DNA of 64,000 nt from Thermococcus sp. LS1. GTDB taxonomy: Archaea; Methanobacteriota_B; Thermococci; Thermococcales; Thermococcaceae. Positions 9,318 through 18,763 of this stretch are shown piece after piece; the first letter of the stretch is position 1; each line of letters opens with the position of its first letter. The stretch lies in contig NZ_SNUJ01000001.1 in NCBI RefSeq assembly GCF_012027395.1, forward strand, positions 496,001-560,000, in the 5' to 3' direction. Under the pieces are notes generated by a model, which saw nothing but the letters and a program-made list of their open reading frames with translations, had not been told where the DNA came from and made no database searches. A program made the position numbers and the translations under genes.

Positions 9318-9812
9318 CTACTCTTCAGGCAGAATGTAGTAGACGTAGTGCGGTCTGTTGGTTATTTCGTCAATGAAGACAACCGTTCCTGTCTTAGGAG
9401 GCTTAAGGTAGTGGACTTCGCCCTTCTTTGTCGTTACCGCTGCGAAGACGTCGCCGGTTCTGACGCGGTTGCCCACGTTGGCTATGAGGGTCTTAGTGTA
9501 GCCCTCGACCGGGAGGAGGAGAAGCTCGTCGCCCTTCCTTAGGTATATTCTTGTCCTCCCGTCTGGGAGCACAAGGACGGCATCCACCTCCATCCTGCCC
9601 TCGAGCCTGTCCACGTAAAGGTAGAACCTGTCGTAGACTTCTTTGGCGAGGAACCTGGCTTTCTCGACGTCGATGAACTCTGGAATGCTCTCGCCCTTCC
9701 TCAGCCATACCTCAACGTTGTTCATGATGATGAGACAGTCCCTTGAAGCCTTGTTGTTTTCGATACACCCCTCCTTGGGGACTTCAACGTAAAGCTTTGG
9801 CATCTTCTCCAT
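9318..9812 (-). CDS. DUF2118 family protein
   Basis: The ATG at 9812 follows AGGTGAT, while the GTG at 9821 lies on that site. The product (164 residues) has an N-terminal beta region (LYVEVPKEGCIENNKASRDC), a middle part with acidic and basic strands, and a C-terminal biotinyl/lipoyl-like barrel segment (VGNRVRTGDVFAAVTTKKGE, KTGTVVFIDEI). This pattern fits archaeal DUF2118, whose function is unknown. No lysine in the usual biotinylation motif is apparent. Confidence 0.8.
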   Translation of the reverse strand: MEKMPKLYVEVPKEGCIENNKASRDCLIIMNNVEVWLRKGESIPEFIDVEKARFLAKEVYDRFYLYVDRLEGRMEVDAVLVLPDGRTRIYLRKGDELLLLPVEGYTKTLIANVGNRVRTGDVFAAVTTKKGEVHYLKPPKTGTVVFIDEITNRPHYVYYILPEE

Positions 9813-9881
9813 ACATATCACCTGACCTTTACCTAGGGGTAAAAGTTTTTAAACCTGCCTTCCATACTACACCCGATAAAA

Positions 9882-10721
9882 ATGTCCACCAGGGTAAAAT
9901 TTCTAGCCCTCTTTGGACTGCTATTTTCATTGATGACCTTCATGCTTAACTACAGCTCGGCCACTTCGGAAATTTCTCGGGGTAGTGAAGCTCAGTGGTC
10001 GGGTGTTTTGGGGGTTGTTCTTGCGTTTTTGATGTTGGTATTCGCGATTGAAGTCGTCCTGAGCTGGAAGGATCCATTCGCTGTTTTTAAGAGTGGTCCT
10101 GGAAAGCCCTTTATCTACTACGTAGTCTGGGCACTGGCCGGGATAGGGACTCTGGTTATCGGCAGATACATCAAGGAGATATCCAGGATCAGGATTCCAG
10201 TGAACAACACGACCACCCTCAATGGCTCGGCTGCCCCACCTGCCCCCATCTATTACAACAACACTACCACACTCACACCTGCTAGGGAGTCCCTCTCCTC
10301 TCAGTACGTCCTCTACCTCGTGCTCATTGCAGGGATCACTGTTTTTGTCTACACAACTGTGCTCATTTATAGGGATGCTCTCAAGAAGAGGGAGAGAAAA
10401 GAGATGAAGCTCAGGGCAGAGCTGTTCGATAAAAAGCTCGACGAACTCGGCCTTGACATGTTCAGCGACCCGAGGGAGGCTGTTGTTGGCATATACAAGA
10501 ACGCCGTCCTCTGGCTTGAGGTTCTGGGTATTCCTTACAGGGAGAGCTGGACTCACTGGGAGCACGCCGAGCGCGTTAGGTACATGCACGACGCCTTCGT
10601 CGAGCTCACGAGACTCTTCGAAAAGGCCAAGTACGCTCCGGAGAAGGTAACCTGGGACGATGCAAAAAGAGCGCTTGATGTTTACAGGAAGATGAGGGGT
10701 GGGCTGCGTGAGGCTCAATAA
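9882..10721 (+). CDS. Membrane protein with C-terminal DUF4129-like domain
   Basis: The ATG at 9882 lies about 33 bases after GTTTTTAAAC (9845-9854), so the transcript is probably leaderless or nearly so. The protein has membrane segments near residues 7-25, 43-60, 78-95 and 140-160, with an extracellular Asn/Thr-rich loop (NNTTTLNGSAAPPAP). A cytoplasmic C-terminal domain contains DPREAVVGIYKNAVLWLEVLG and a final helix ALDVYRKMRGGL, as in DUF4129 proteins. Such proteins sit beside MoxR ATPases and DUF58 proteins in many prokaryotes. It is the first gene of a five-gene operon. Confidence 0.75.
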   Translation: MSTRVKFLALFGLLFSLMTFMLNYSSATSEISRGSEAQWSGVLGVVLAFLMLVFAIEVVLSWKDPFAVFKSGPGKPFIYYVVWALAGIGTLVIGRYIKEISRIRIPVNNTTTLNGSAAPPAPIYYNNTTTLTPARESLSSQYVLYLVLIAGITVFVYTTVLIYRDALKKRERKEMKLRAELFDKKLDELGLDMFSDPREAVVGIYKNAVLWLEVLGIPYRESWTHWEHAERVRYMHDAFVELTRLFEKAKYAPEKVTWDDAKRALDVYRKMRGGLREAQ

Positions 10722-11160
10722 ATACCTTCTTCTCCTCGCGGCGGTTCCAGCGCTTGTGGCAGCAACTGCTGGCTCTTATATGGTCAGATGGCTATCTGTG
10801 CTTTTCCTTGGGGTATTGCTGGCGCTCTTCCTCTTTGGCGTTGAGCTTCAGGTTGCAAGACCGGAGTTCAAGAGGGCCAAGAAAGTTGAGAGGAAAACGG
10901 ACATCGAGAGAACCGTTGCCCTGATAGAGAAGGCCAAGAGCGGGAAGGTGGCGCGAACCCTCATAGAAGAGAAGATAATCGAGATATACGCCACCCTTTC
11001 AGAGGACTACAATCAGACATACCTGAATCTTAACTCTGACTCTAACGAGGCTCTCAGGATTCTCCGCTCTGAGGGCGACTTTCTCGATAATCTTGAGAAG
11101 GCTCTAGCGATTGTGGAGGCTGATCTAAATGAAGGTAGAAGAGGTAAGCCTGAAGGGTAA
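10708..11160 (+). CDS. Small membrane protein of the MoxR/DUF58 operon
   Basis: The GTG at 10708 is preferred because GGGGTGG precedes it by 6 bases; a GTG at 10699 is in frame. The product (150 residues) has two close hydrophobic segments ([20 protein letters not shown] and [20 protein letters not shown]) and then a charged helical cytoplasmic tail. It overlaps the DUF4129 gene by 14 bases and the MoxR gene by 32 bases, which implies translational coupling. I know no named family for it. Confidence 0.7.
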   Translation: MRLNKYLLLLAAVPALVAATAGSYMVRWLSVLFLGVLLALFLFGVELQVARPEFKRAKKVERKTDIERTVALIEKAKSGKVARTLIEEKIIEIYATLSEDYNQTYLNLNSDSNEALRILRSEGDFLDNLEKALAIVEADLNEGRRGKPEG

Positions 11161-12082
11161 TCTGGTCTTGGAAGAGGTCAAGAAGGCCATAGTAGGAAAG
11201 GACGAGGTGCTCAAGTTAATCCTGACGACAATCTTAGCCGATGGCCACATACTGCTTGAGGATCTTCCGGGTCTCGCAAAGACCTTGATGGCGAAGAGCT
11301 TCGCCAAGGCTTTGGGTGTTGAATTCAAGCGCGTCCAGTTTACTCCAGATCTGCTTCCGAGTGACATTCTTGGCGTGAGCGTCTTCAACCAGAAAACGCT
11401 CGAGTTCGAGTTCAAGAAGGGGCCGATATTCACCAACATCCTCCTCGCTGACGAGATAAACCGTGCCCCTCCGAAGACCCAGAGTGCACTCCTCGAGGCG
11501 ATGCAGGAGAGACAGGTTACAGTGGAGGGTAAGACCTACGAGCTGCCCAAGCCCTTTATAGTTATAGCCACCCAGAACCCGATAGAGCAGGAGGGAACCT
11601 ACCCGCTTCCGGAGGCCCAGCTCGACAGGTTCTTGGTCAGGCTCCGCGTTGGCTACCCTAGCAGGGGGGAGGAAATAGAGATACTCCGCAGGAGGATGGC
11701 CAGAAAGAAGGAGGAGGTAGACATAAACTCCATCCTTACTCCCGAGGAAGTCGTGGAGATGCAGAGGGCAATCGAGGATGTCTACGTCAGCGACGCCATC
11801 CTTGAGTACATAACGGACATCGTCATCGCCACCCGGGAGGACAGAAAGGAGATAGAGGTCGGTGCCTCTCCGAGGGGAAGTCTCGCCCTCCTCAAGCTCT
11901 CCCGCGCCTATGCCGCACTCGAGGGCAGAGACTACGTGATTCCCGACGATGTTAAAGCGATAGCCGTTCCTGCCCTGAGCCACAGGCTCATCCTCAAGCG
12001 CGAGCTCTGGTACACCAAGGTCAGCCAGGAGAGCATCATGGAGAAACTCCTTGAGCGCGTTCCCGTTCCCAAGTTCGAGTGA
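11129..12082 (+). CDS. MoxR-family AAA+ ATPase
   Basis: This 317-residue MoxR ATPase has the P-loop region EDLPGLAKT (about residues 44-52), Walker B with LADEINRA (106-113), sensor 1 in [20 protein letters not shown], the arginine-finger region AQLDRFLVR, and the C-terminal lid. MoxR proteins act as chaperone-like ATPases that mature partner complexes, typically together with DUF58 and von Willebrand factor A proteins. The start ATG lies within the preceding gene and follows GGAGGCTGAT. The DUF58 gene follows 9 bases after its stop. Confidence 0.92.
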   Translation: MKVEEVSLKGNLVLEEVKKAIVGKDEVLKLILTTILADGHILLEDLPGLAKTLMAKSFAKALGVEFKRVQFTPDLLPSDILGVSVFNQKTLEFEFKKGPIFTNILLADEINRAPPKTQSALLEAMQERQVTVEGKTYELPKPFIVIATQNPIEQEGTYPLPEAQLDRFLVRLRVGYPSRGEEIEILRRRMARKKEEVDINSILTPEEVVEMQRAIEDVYVSDAILEYITDIVIATREDRKEIEVGASPRGSLALLKLSRAYAALEGRDYVIPDDVKAIAVPALSHRLILKRELWYTKVSQESIMEKLLERVPVPKFE

Positions 12083-12091
12083 GGTGAAAGA

Positions 12092-13399
12092 GTGGCCGAG
12101 AGCGGTGAGGTCATACTCCGGACCCCCACGGACGTCAAGGGCAGGGAAGAGCCTGCAGGACTAGCTGGGAGAATGATGCCCACCGAGAAAGCCGAGGAGA
12201 TACTGATAGCCCTTTGGCTCATCGTCCTCTTTGCCTTTCTCTTGCTCCGCTGGGAGATGGTTTACCTCGTTCTTCCAATTCTCTGGCTGCTCTTCATAGC
12301 CGTTTTCTTCTTCAAGCCCAGCCTGAACGTTGAGATAGAGCGTATCATTCCCCATGATCGCTTTCTAGAGGGCACCGAAGTCGAGATCCGGCTCAGGATA
12401 AAGTCCCATGAGAGGATCCCGAGCCTTAAGCTTGTGGAGGACATACCGCCCGGCCTTGAGCTTGTCGAAGGGAGCAGGGAGCACGTGCTCTCCCTAAAGA
12501 AGGGCGAGGAGAGAACGCTTAGATATAAGGTCCGTATAAAGCGCGGAATCCACGAGTTCAACTGGGTCGAGCTCAGCTACCGTGACCCCTTTGGCTTCTT
12601 CAAGGTTGATAAGAAGATTGAGCTCTACACGGAAATCGTTGGCGTCCCCATAATCGAGGACGTCCCCACCCCATACTCCACCAGGGGAACTAAAATAACC
12701 GTTGGCCCGCTCCCCTCACCGAGGGTCGGTGAGGGCGTTGAGTTCCACGCAATAAGGGAGTACCAGCCTGGCGATCCGCTCAAGATAATAAACTGGAAGG
12801 CCACCGCAAGGACTGGGAAGATAATGGCCAACGAGTACGAGAGCGAGAGGAAGGTGGACGTCGTCTTCATCGTCGATTCCTCCTACACGGGAGAGCTCGT
12901 CTTTGACTATCTCGTCCGCGCTGCTGCCTCGCTCATGCTCGACGCCCTTAACAACGGCACGAGCTTCGGTTTGCTACTGGCTGAAGAAGTTCCCCTCTGG
13001 ATCAGGGCGGACTACGGAAAGAGGCACTTCTTCAAGTGCGTTGACTTTCTCAGCACGGCAAAGCCGGACAAGAACAACCTGATTGCCTACCAGGTTGAGC
13101 ATCTCATAAAGTCCCGCTTCCCGGCGAGGGCTCAGCTGCTATACTTCTCGCCCCTTCTGACGGAAGAGAGCAGGGAGGCGCTTAAAACCATGGCGAGGTA
13201 CGGCTACAACGTCGTTGTCATAAGTCCCGACCCATACACGGCCCTCGAGCCAAAGAGTAGGGAAGAGGAGCTCGCATTGAAGCTTCTCAGCCTTCAGAGA
13301 AAGGCCATGCTGAGGAAGATGGCAGCCTATGGAATAATAATCGACTGGGATGTCAGGAAGCCCCTCAAGTCAGCGATAGCAGAGGTGATGGGTGTATGA
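12092..13399 (+). CDS. DUF58 domain membrane protein
   Basis: The start is the GTG at 12092 after GAGGTGA. The protein has two adjacent membrane helices near residues 32-70, a beta-rich domain, and then the DUF58 signature EFHAIREYQPGDPLKIINWK followed by ATARTGKIMANEYESE. The next part is a von Willebrand A-like region (VDVVFIVDSSYTGE). DUF58 proteins are the usual partner of MoxR ATPases; the target of the pair is unknown. The stop overlaps the start of the next gene (ATGA). Confidence 0.88.
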   Translation: MAESGEVILRTPTDVKGREEPAGLAGRMMPTEKAEEILIALWLIVLFAFLLLRWEMVYLVLPILWLLFIAVFFFKPSLNVEIERIIPHDRFLEGTEVEIRLRIKSHERIPSLKLVEDIPPGLELVEGSREHVLSLKKGEERTLRYKVRIKRGIHEFNWVELSYRDPFGFFKVDKKIELYTEIVGVPIIEDVPTPYSTRGTKITVGPLPSPRVGEGVEFHAIREYQPGDPLKIINWKATARTGKIMANEYESERKVDVVFIVDSSYTGELVFDYLVRAAASLMLDALNNGTSFGLLLAEEVPLWIRADYGKRHFFKCVDFLSTAKPDKNNLIAYQVEHLIKSRFPARAQLLYFSPLLTEESREALKTMARYGYNVVVISPDPYTALEPKSREEELALKLLSLQRKAMLRKMAAYGIIIDWDVRKPLKSAIAEVMGV

Positions 13400-13821
13400 A
13401 GATAAAAAGGCGGCTCTTTTCAGTGATTCCATTGGCTCTCCTCTTTGCGCTGCTGGCGAGGATTGACGGTAGGACCCTCTTCCTAATCCCCCTTGGCCTT
13501 ATGGGAATCCAGTGGTACTTCATCGGCTCCCTCTTCCTCGTGACCATTGGAGCATTCCTCATCTACACACGCACCGGCGGACTTTACGGCCTCGCGATAA
13601 TGGCCCTAACTCTTCTGGCCATCGAGATGGGCTACCTCGACAGGGAGAGGGCTCCAAAGGAGCACTACTTCGTCGTCTTAGCTGCGGTAGTGCTGGCTTT
13701 TCCAACTTACCTCCTCATGGAGAGTATCTCCCCTGCCCTTCCGAGGCTCGAGGTTACTGCCTTGGCTGCTTTCCTGCTCATAGCCCTGTATGTCTTCACG
13801 AAGGCTGTTGCTGAGAGCTAA
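13396..13821 (+). CDS. Small polytopic membrane protein ending the MoxR operon
   Basis: The ATG overlaps the DUF58 stop by 4 bases. The 141-residue product is almost entirely hydrophobic with about five membrane segments and short basic loops (MKIKRR at the start). I recognise no family. Its last 4 bases overlap the end of the convergent sugar kinase gene. Operon position suggests it anchors or assists the MoxR/DUF58 complex. Confidence 0.7.
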   Translation: MKIKRRLFSVIPLALLFALLARIDGRTLFLIPLGLMGIQWYFIGSLFLVTIGAFLIYTRTGGLYGLAIMALTLLAIEMGYLDRERAPKEHYFVVLAAVVLAFPTYLLMESISPALPRLEVTALAAFLLIALYVFTKAVAES

Positions 13822-14651
13822 ACCTCTATGCTCCAGCTCCCCATCTTTTTGAGGATCTCGCGGGCTCTCTCGAGACCTGTTCTAACACACTCCTCGAGCG
13901 GTGCTCCCTTCGAGTATCCCGCCAGGAAGCCGCCCGCGAATGCATCTCCAGCCCCGGTCGGATCCACGATCTCCTCGGGGCTTATTGGGAGTGCCGGGAA
14001 CTCTTTGAAGGTTCCGTCGTAGATTAAAACTCCCCTCTCGCTCCTTGTGATGACCACCAGCTTCGCGCCCCAGTCGTGGAGAATCCTCGCGGCTTCCTCC
14101 GCGGTCTTGGCTTTCGTTATCGTTAACGCCTCCCTCTCGTTGGGGAAGATAACCTCAACGCGCGAGACTATCTCCTTCATAAGTTCGGTTTTCCTCTCGT
14201 AGTCTTCCATGTAGGTCGGGTTGAAGTCGAGACTTATCCTTTTCCCTTCGAGCCTTTTGATGGCTTTCAGCTGCTCCTCTGGGGGAATGGGGGCTATGTG
14301 GAAGAGTTCGGCTTTGAGGTATTCCTCGGGAATGGGCGTTTCCCCCATGGCCTGGGCAACTCCCATGTCAACGGGTGCATCCACGCTTCCATCCTCGTGG
14401 TATATCATGTAGATGTGTATCGTCCTTCCAGGGAGAACCTGAACGCCTCTAACGTCGAGGATCAATGAGAGCTTCTCCAGCCACTCCTTCGGGAAATCCT
14501 TCCCCACCTTGGTAACGAGGCCCACCTTAGCCCCTGCTAGGGCCGCGGAAGTCGCCACTGCCGTTGCGGCTCCTCCTGGAAGGAGTATCTCCTCCTTGCC
14601 TGGAAACCTGAGATGATCTATTGAGACATGACCGAGCACGACGAGGTCCAT
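13818..14651 (-). CDS. PfkB-family sugar or nucleoside kinase
   Basis: I prefer the ATG at 14651 (MDLVVLGHVSIDHL), which follows GGTGATGAGG; GTG and ATG codons just upstream are also in frame. The ribokinase-fold features are LLPGGAATAVATSAALAG near the N-terminus and the C-terminal DPTGAGDAFAGGFLAGY with its catalytic Asp and anion hole. The substrate cannot be told from sequence: relatives in Thermococcales phosphorylate nucleosides or ribose-1-phosphate. Its promoter carries an inverted repeat that brackets the TATA box. Confidence 0.88.
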   Translation of the reverse strand: MDLVVLGHVSIDHLRFPGKEEILLPGGAATAVATSAALAGAKVGLVTKVGKDFPKEWLEKLSLILDVRGVQVLPGRTIHIYMIYHEDGSVDAPVDMGVAQAMGETPIPEEYLKAELFHIAPIPPEEQLKAIKRLEGKRISLDFNPTYMEDYERKTELMKEIVSRVEVIFPNEREALTITKAKTAEEAARILHDWGAKLVVITRSERGVLIYDGTFKEFPALPISPEEIVDPTGAGDAFAGGFLAGYSKGAPLEECVRTGLERAREILKKMGSWSIEV

Positions 14652-14686
14652 CCTCATCACCGTCTTTTATTCTGGCCATCATTATG

Positions 14687-14712
14687 AACCGGTCTTTAAG
14701 CGATTTCCGGTT
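14687..14712 (-). promoter_or_regulatory. Inverted repeat flanking the TATA box of the PfkB gene
   Basis: AACCGG (14687-14692) and CCGGTT (14707-14712) are exact inverted 6-mers separated by 14 bases. On the minus strand the TATA-like GCTTAAAGA lies between them, about 45 bases before the kinase start. A dimeric repressor bound here would block TFB/TBP. That function is inferred. Confidence 0.45.
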
Positions 14713-14807
14713 GAGTAATCGATTTCTACCCCTCCGTTCAGATGCTCATCGAAAAGATTAAAAGAGCCTAATTCCAATGCTAAATCAAAGACAGTGGGGT
14801 GGTTGCC

Positions 14808-16307
14808 ATGGAGGAAGTCTTCCAGAACGAAACCATCAAGCAGATTCTCGCCAAGTACAGGCGCATCTGGGCCATTAGCCACGCCCAGAGCGTTCTCGGC
14901 TGGGACATGGAGGTTAACATGCCGAGGGAGGGCATACTCGAGCGCTCTGTTGCCCAGGGCGAGCTGAGTGTTCTCAGCCAGGAGTTCCTCCTCAAGCCTG
15001 AGTTCGTCGAGCTCGTAGAAAAGGCGAAGGGAATCGAAGACCTCAACGAGTACGAGCGCGGCGTCGTTCGCGTCCTCGACCGCTCAATCAGGATAAGCAA
15101 GTCTTTCCCACCCGAGTTCCTCAGGGAGATGAGTGAGGTAACGAGCCAGGCAACGAAAGCATGGGAAGAGGCTAAAAGAACCAACGACTACTCCAAGTTC
15201 GAGCCCTGGCTCGACAGAATCATAGACCTCGCCAAGAGGGCCGCCGACTACCTCGGCTACGAGGACGAGCCCTACGATGCCCTGCTCGACCTCTTTGAGG
15301 AGGGGACAACCACAAGAGACGTCGAAAGGATGTTCAAAAAGCTGGAGAAGGAGCTCAAGCCGCTCCTCGAAAAGATAATGGATGAGGGAAAGGTCCCGCA
15401 GAGCCACCCGCTCGAAAAGGAGAAGTACGAGAGGGAGCAGATGGAGCGCGTTAACCTCTGGATTCTGGAGAAGTTCGGCTTTCCGCTCGGTGTCCGCTCG
15501 AGGCTTGACGTCTCGGCCCATCCGTTCACCACGGAGTTTGGCATAAGGGACGTCAGGATAACGACCAGATACGAGGGCTACGACTTTAGGAGGACCATAC
15601 TGAGCACTGTCCACGAGTTCGGTCATGCCCTCTACGAGCTCCAGCAGGATGAGCGCTTCATGTTCAGCCCAATCGCTGGAGGCGTCTCCCTTGGAATCCA
15701 TGAGAGCCAGAGCAGGTTCTGGGAGAACGTAATCGGAAGGAGCAAGGAGTTCGCCGAGCTGATTCACCCAGTGCTCAAGGAAAACCTGCCGTTCATGGCC
15801 AACTACACGCCCGAGGATGTTTACCTCTACTTCAACATGGTCAGGCCGGACTTCATCAGGACAGAGTCCGATGTTGTAACCTACAACTTCCACATACTCC
15901 TTCGCTTCAAGCTTGAGAGGATGATGCTCAACGAGGGCGTCAAGGCGAAAGATCTCCCTGAGCTCTGGAACGAGGAGATGGAGAGGCTCCTCGGCATAAG
16001 GCCCAAGACCTACGCCGAGGGAATACTCCAGGACATCCACTGGGCCCACGGCACTGTCGGCTACTTCCCGACTTACAGCATCGGAACGCTCCTTTCAGCG
16101 CAGATATACTACCACATGAAGAGGGACATTCCGGACTTCGAGGAGAAGGTTGCCAGAGCCGAGTTCGAGCCCATCAAGGCCTGGCTGAGGGAAAAGATAC
16201 ACCGCTGGGGCAGCATCTACCCACCGAAGGAGCTCTTAAAGAAGGCCATCGGCGAGGAGCTGAACCCGGAGTACTTCGTCCGCTGGGTGAAGGAGAGGTA
16301 TCTGTGA
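14808..16307 (+). CDS. Thermostable carboxypeptidase, M32 (Taq) family
   Basis: The ATG at 14808 follows GGGGTGGT; it gives 499 residues, the length I recall for the Pyrococcus enzyme. The zinc site HEFGH begins at residue 269, the expected place, and downstream GIHESQSRFWEN supplies the third ligand and the conserved HES(Q/G) motif. M32 enzymes are cytoplasmic metallo-carboxypeptidases with broad specificity. An AT-rich stretch with TTAAAAG about 50 bases before the start is the probable promoter. Confidence 0.95.
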   Translation: MEEVFQNETIKQILAKYRRIWAISHAQSVLGWDMEVNMPREGILERSVAQGELSVLSQEFLLKPEFVELVEKAKGIEDLNEYERGVVRVLDRSIRISKSFPPEFLREMSEVTSQATKAWEEAKRTNDYSKFEPWLDRIIDLAKRAADYLGYEDEPYDALLDLFEEGTTTRDVERMFKKLEKELKPLLEKIMDEGKVPQSHPLEKEKYEREQMERVNLWILEKFGFPLGVRSRLDVSAHPFTTEFGIRDVRITTRYEGYDFRRTILSTVHEFGHALYELQQDERFMFSPIAGGVSLGIHESQSRFWENVIGRSKEFAELIHPVLKENLPFMANYTPEDVYLYFNMVRPDFIRTESDVVTYNFHILLRFKLERMMLNEGVKAKDLPELWNEEMERLLGIRPKTYAEGILQDIHWAHGTVGYFPTYSIGTLLSAQIYYHMKRDIPDFEEKVARAEFEPIKAWLREKIHRWGSIYPPKELLKKAIGEELNPEYFVRWVKERYL

Positions 16308-16331
16308 TTTCTTTTTTCTTCACCGGCAACT

Positions 16332-17831
16332 TCATTTTCTACCCATTTTGGCGCCGATGAGCACGCCGATCAAAAGCCCTATCGCAAAAACCGCCGGCAA
16401 CTTCCATGAAACTTTGGATGAGGGGCTTGGTTTCTCTTCCACTGGCCTTGGTTTGTTACTCTCCCATCTTTCACTATAGAGGCTCAGCGCTATCAGCGCG
16501 TAGGCATCCCCATCGAAGGTCATGGCCTCTTTCGGAGTCGCCAGTTCGAGGAACCTCAACGCGTCATCTATATTTTCTCCCTTCTCACCGGCAAGGTGGA
16601 GCCATATCAGCGCTATCGCCGTCGAGTAGACGTCGTGGTTCCAGGAGCCGTCAAGATGGGGCTCTTCAATCACCGCGTAGTTCTCTCCATCCTTGAACTG
16701 AAAGACGCCTCTTTCGGTGTATCCAGTTCCGACGAAGAGTATGTAGTTCCTCGGAAGCTCTGGATAGAGCCTCATTCTTCCCTTGAAGAAGCCGGATTCG
16801 TTGTCAAAAAGAGATTTCTCCGAGCGTATCAGAAACTTGCTTCCAAGACTTGGACTGACGTTTATCTCAGCCCTTCTTCCGGTTCCTTTCCAGGTTTCGA
16901 CGGTCTCCCAGCCGTTTATGGTGTGGACCATCTCCTCCACGGTGTAGTTTGTAACTCCCTTAAAGCTCAGTCTCAGCGTCGCGTTCCCGACGTACTGTGT
17001 CCTCTTGAACAGGGAAGCCATGAACTCAAGCGTCTCCTTTGGCGGTGTCATGTTCTCCTCCCTGAGGAAGAGCAATGGGAGAACGATGCTCTCATAAGGC
17101 GCCCTCAGGTCGCAGTAGGGCATCGGAAAGATGAATCTTGTGAAGAAATTGTCCAAATAAGGATTCACGAGCCTCTCCGGCGTCAGCCTCTCCTCCAGCC
17201 ATTCCCACTCCCGGGAGACGTTGTAGTCGAGCCTAGAAAGCGCTGCAACTGCGTAGGTCGTCGCCACGATGCTGGGAGACTCGTTGAGTTTATGCAGCCC
17301 CATCTTCTCCCAAAACATGTGGACAGTGCCCGTCCAGTGGTTCTCGCTCTCGTTCTTCAGGAGAAATTGAGCCGCCTTCTCTATCTCTTTGGAATCGGGA
17401 TTTTCACCTGCCTCAAGGAGCGCAAGAACCGCCAGCCCGGTTCCGGCGGCCTTTGAAGTCTCCCAGTAGAACCACTCCGAGTCCGGTTGGGGATAGTCGT
17501 TGGTTATTATTGCCGGAAAAGAACCGTCTTCACTCTGCTTCGATTTTATCCACCCGACGAGCTGCCGAAACTCCGTCGAGTTCCTCGGGTAGCCGCTCCG
17601 CGCGAGGGCTATTATTTTGAGGCATGCCAAGTAAAAGGTCTCGTTCTCCCTGAAGCCTTCCCATCCGGAGACGCTTCCGGTATTCCATGCATGGTTCAGG
17701 GTTCGGAGCTGGTATTCGTTTATGTAATACTCTGACTCTCTACCTGTTAATGCACTGACTCTTTGTGATGGAAACAACATGGATGAAGTAATAAAAAGTA
17801 TAAAAAACGAGATAAGTAATTTTCGGATCAT
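16332..17831 (-). CDS. Secreted membrane-anchored protein with prenyltransferase/squalene-cyclase-like toroid repeats
   Basis: The 499-residue protein starts with a signal peptide (MIRKLLISFFILFITSSMLF) and ends with a membrane anchor (LPAVFAIGLLIGVLIGAKMG) and a basic tail, so it is anchored on the outer face. The body contains repeated helical units with KSKQSEDGSF, SKAAGTGLAVLALLEAGE and DVYSTAIALIWLHLAGEKGE, as in alpha/alpha toroids of the squalene-cyclase/alpha-macroglobulin type. No DxDD catalytic motif is visible, so a binding role is more likely than cyclase activity. Its start overlaps the stop of the upstream gene (ATGA). Confidence 0.7.
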   Translation of the reverse strand: MIRKLLISFFILFITSSMLFPSQRVSALTGRESEYYINEYQLRTLNHAWNTGSVSGWEGFRENETFYLACLKIIALARSGYPRNSTEFRQLVGWIKSKQSEDGSFPAIITNDYPQPDSEWFYWETSKAAGTGLAVLALLEAGENPDSKEIEKAAQFLLKNESENHWTGTVHMFWEKMGLHKLNESPSIVATTYAVAALSRLDYNVSREWEWLEERLTPERLVNPYLDNFFTRFIFPMPYCDLRAPYESIVLPLLFLREENMTPPKETLEFMASLFKRTQYVGNATLRLSFKGVTNYTVEEMVHTINGWETVETWKGTGRRAEINVSPSLGSKFLIRSEKSLFDNESGFFKGRMRLYPELPRNYILFVGTGYTERGVFQFKDGENYAVIEEPHLDGSWNHDVYSTAIALIWLHLAGEKGENIDDALRFLELATPKEAMTFDGDAYALIALSLYSERWESNKPRPVEEKPSPSSKVSWKLPAVFAIGLLIGVLIGAKMGRK

Positions 17832-18763
17832 ACTTTCTTAATACCTCCAAAATTGTTCTTTAAAGACTGGTATTCCCAAAAAATTACTCCATCAAAATAC
17901 TCAAGAGCATCATACACGACCTGTTGCAGTTCGCTATAATACCTATAAGTCCCAGGATATGTTGAAAGCAGTATGAAAAGCTCCTTCTTTGTCCCGTTTG
18001 TTGAGTACCCATCGTAGCTGTCGTTCTTTGTTGCTAGGTTATACATCCACCATATGTAGTCCTCTCTGGGAATATAATATAACATCATTGCACTGAATCC
18101 TAGTGGTGCGGTGAGGCCTTTCCCATCATCATATGCTTGGCCGACATTCCATGCTTGGCAACATGTTGTTTGAGATGAATTTCTTGGCGGATGCATAACT
18201 GCACCGAACTCAGAACTGTTCATGCCTGTATTAGTGGAGAGATAATTAACTATTCTAAATGTTGCCTGAGTTACGTTGTAGATGTGATTTTGCCAAGTAG
18301 AAGTGCTGCAGTTCGGACAGTAAGCACCACCCTGGGGGTACCTAATGTGATCAAATAGAATCCTGCCGCGTTCCCAAGACAGCCTGTTGATGTAGTTTGA
18401 AAGATTATCGAGCAGAGATTTATATCTCCCATCAAAGTTTATTCCGTTTTTGTAGATTAAATATGGGTCGATCCATCCTTCTACATTCTCCCCAGTAGTA
18501 CATGCAGGGGCAGTATATGATCCGTAATATGGCCCAAATGCATCAACAATGAATCCTGTATTCATAACATAATCTTCAAACGCTGAAAAATATTCCTGGA
18601 ATCTATCTTTTTCATCAAATCCAGAATTGTAACTTAAAAACACTCCATCAACATCCCAGCTTAAAATGGTGTTTCTGACTATTACGGGGTCTTCCGTTTG
18701 GTATGGGTTTTGCGGAGTTTCGATTATTACGTACACTTTTTTAGAACTTGGTATGGATATCAT
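17828..18763 (-). CDS. Putative glycoside-hydrolase-like protein (GHL10/DUF4015-like)
   Basis: The likely start is the ATG at 18763 after GGTGGT; an in-frame ATG at 18775 is possible. The protein (311 residues) contains VDGVFLSYNSGFDEKDRF and RGRILFDHIRYPQGG, like the (D)xIRYP strand motif of TIM-barrel glycoside-hydrolase-like families, plus several Cys pairs (CPNCS, QTTCCQ) and many N-glycosylation sequons. These suggest an extracytoplasmic protein, yet no full signal peptide is encoded: the hydrophobic stretch continues upstream of the start without an initiator. The gene is clearly AT-rich compared with its neighbours. It is coupled to the toroid-protein gene. Confidence 0.6.
   Translation of the reverse strand: MISIPSSKKVYVIIETPQNPYQTEDPVIVRNTILSWDVDGVFLSYNSGFDEKDRFQEYFSAFEDYVMNTGFIVDAFGPYYGSYTAPACTTGENVEGWIDPYLIYKNGINFDGRYKSLLDNLSNYINRLSWERGRILFDHIRYPQGGAYCPNCSTSTWQNHIYNVTQATFRIVNYLSTNTGMNSSEFGAVMHPPRNSSQTTCCQAWNVGQAYDDGKGLTAPLGFSAMMLYYIPREDYIWWMYNLATKNDSYDGYSTNGTKKELFILLSTYPGTYRYYSELQQVVYDALEYFDGVIFWEYQSLKNNFGGIKKV

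Noticed and set aside
14700-14780. CGATGAGCATCTGA resembling C and D boxes before the M32 gene (minus strand)
   Set aside because: Only one pair of boxes with too small a spacing and no second guide.
16596-17456. Plus-strand open frame inside the toroid-protein gene
   Set aside because: The minus-strand gene has signal peptide, repeats and anchor; the plus frame has none.
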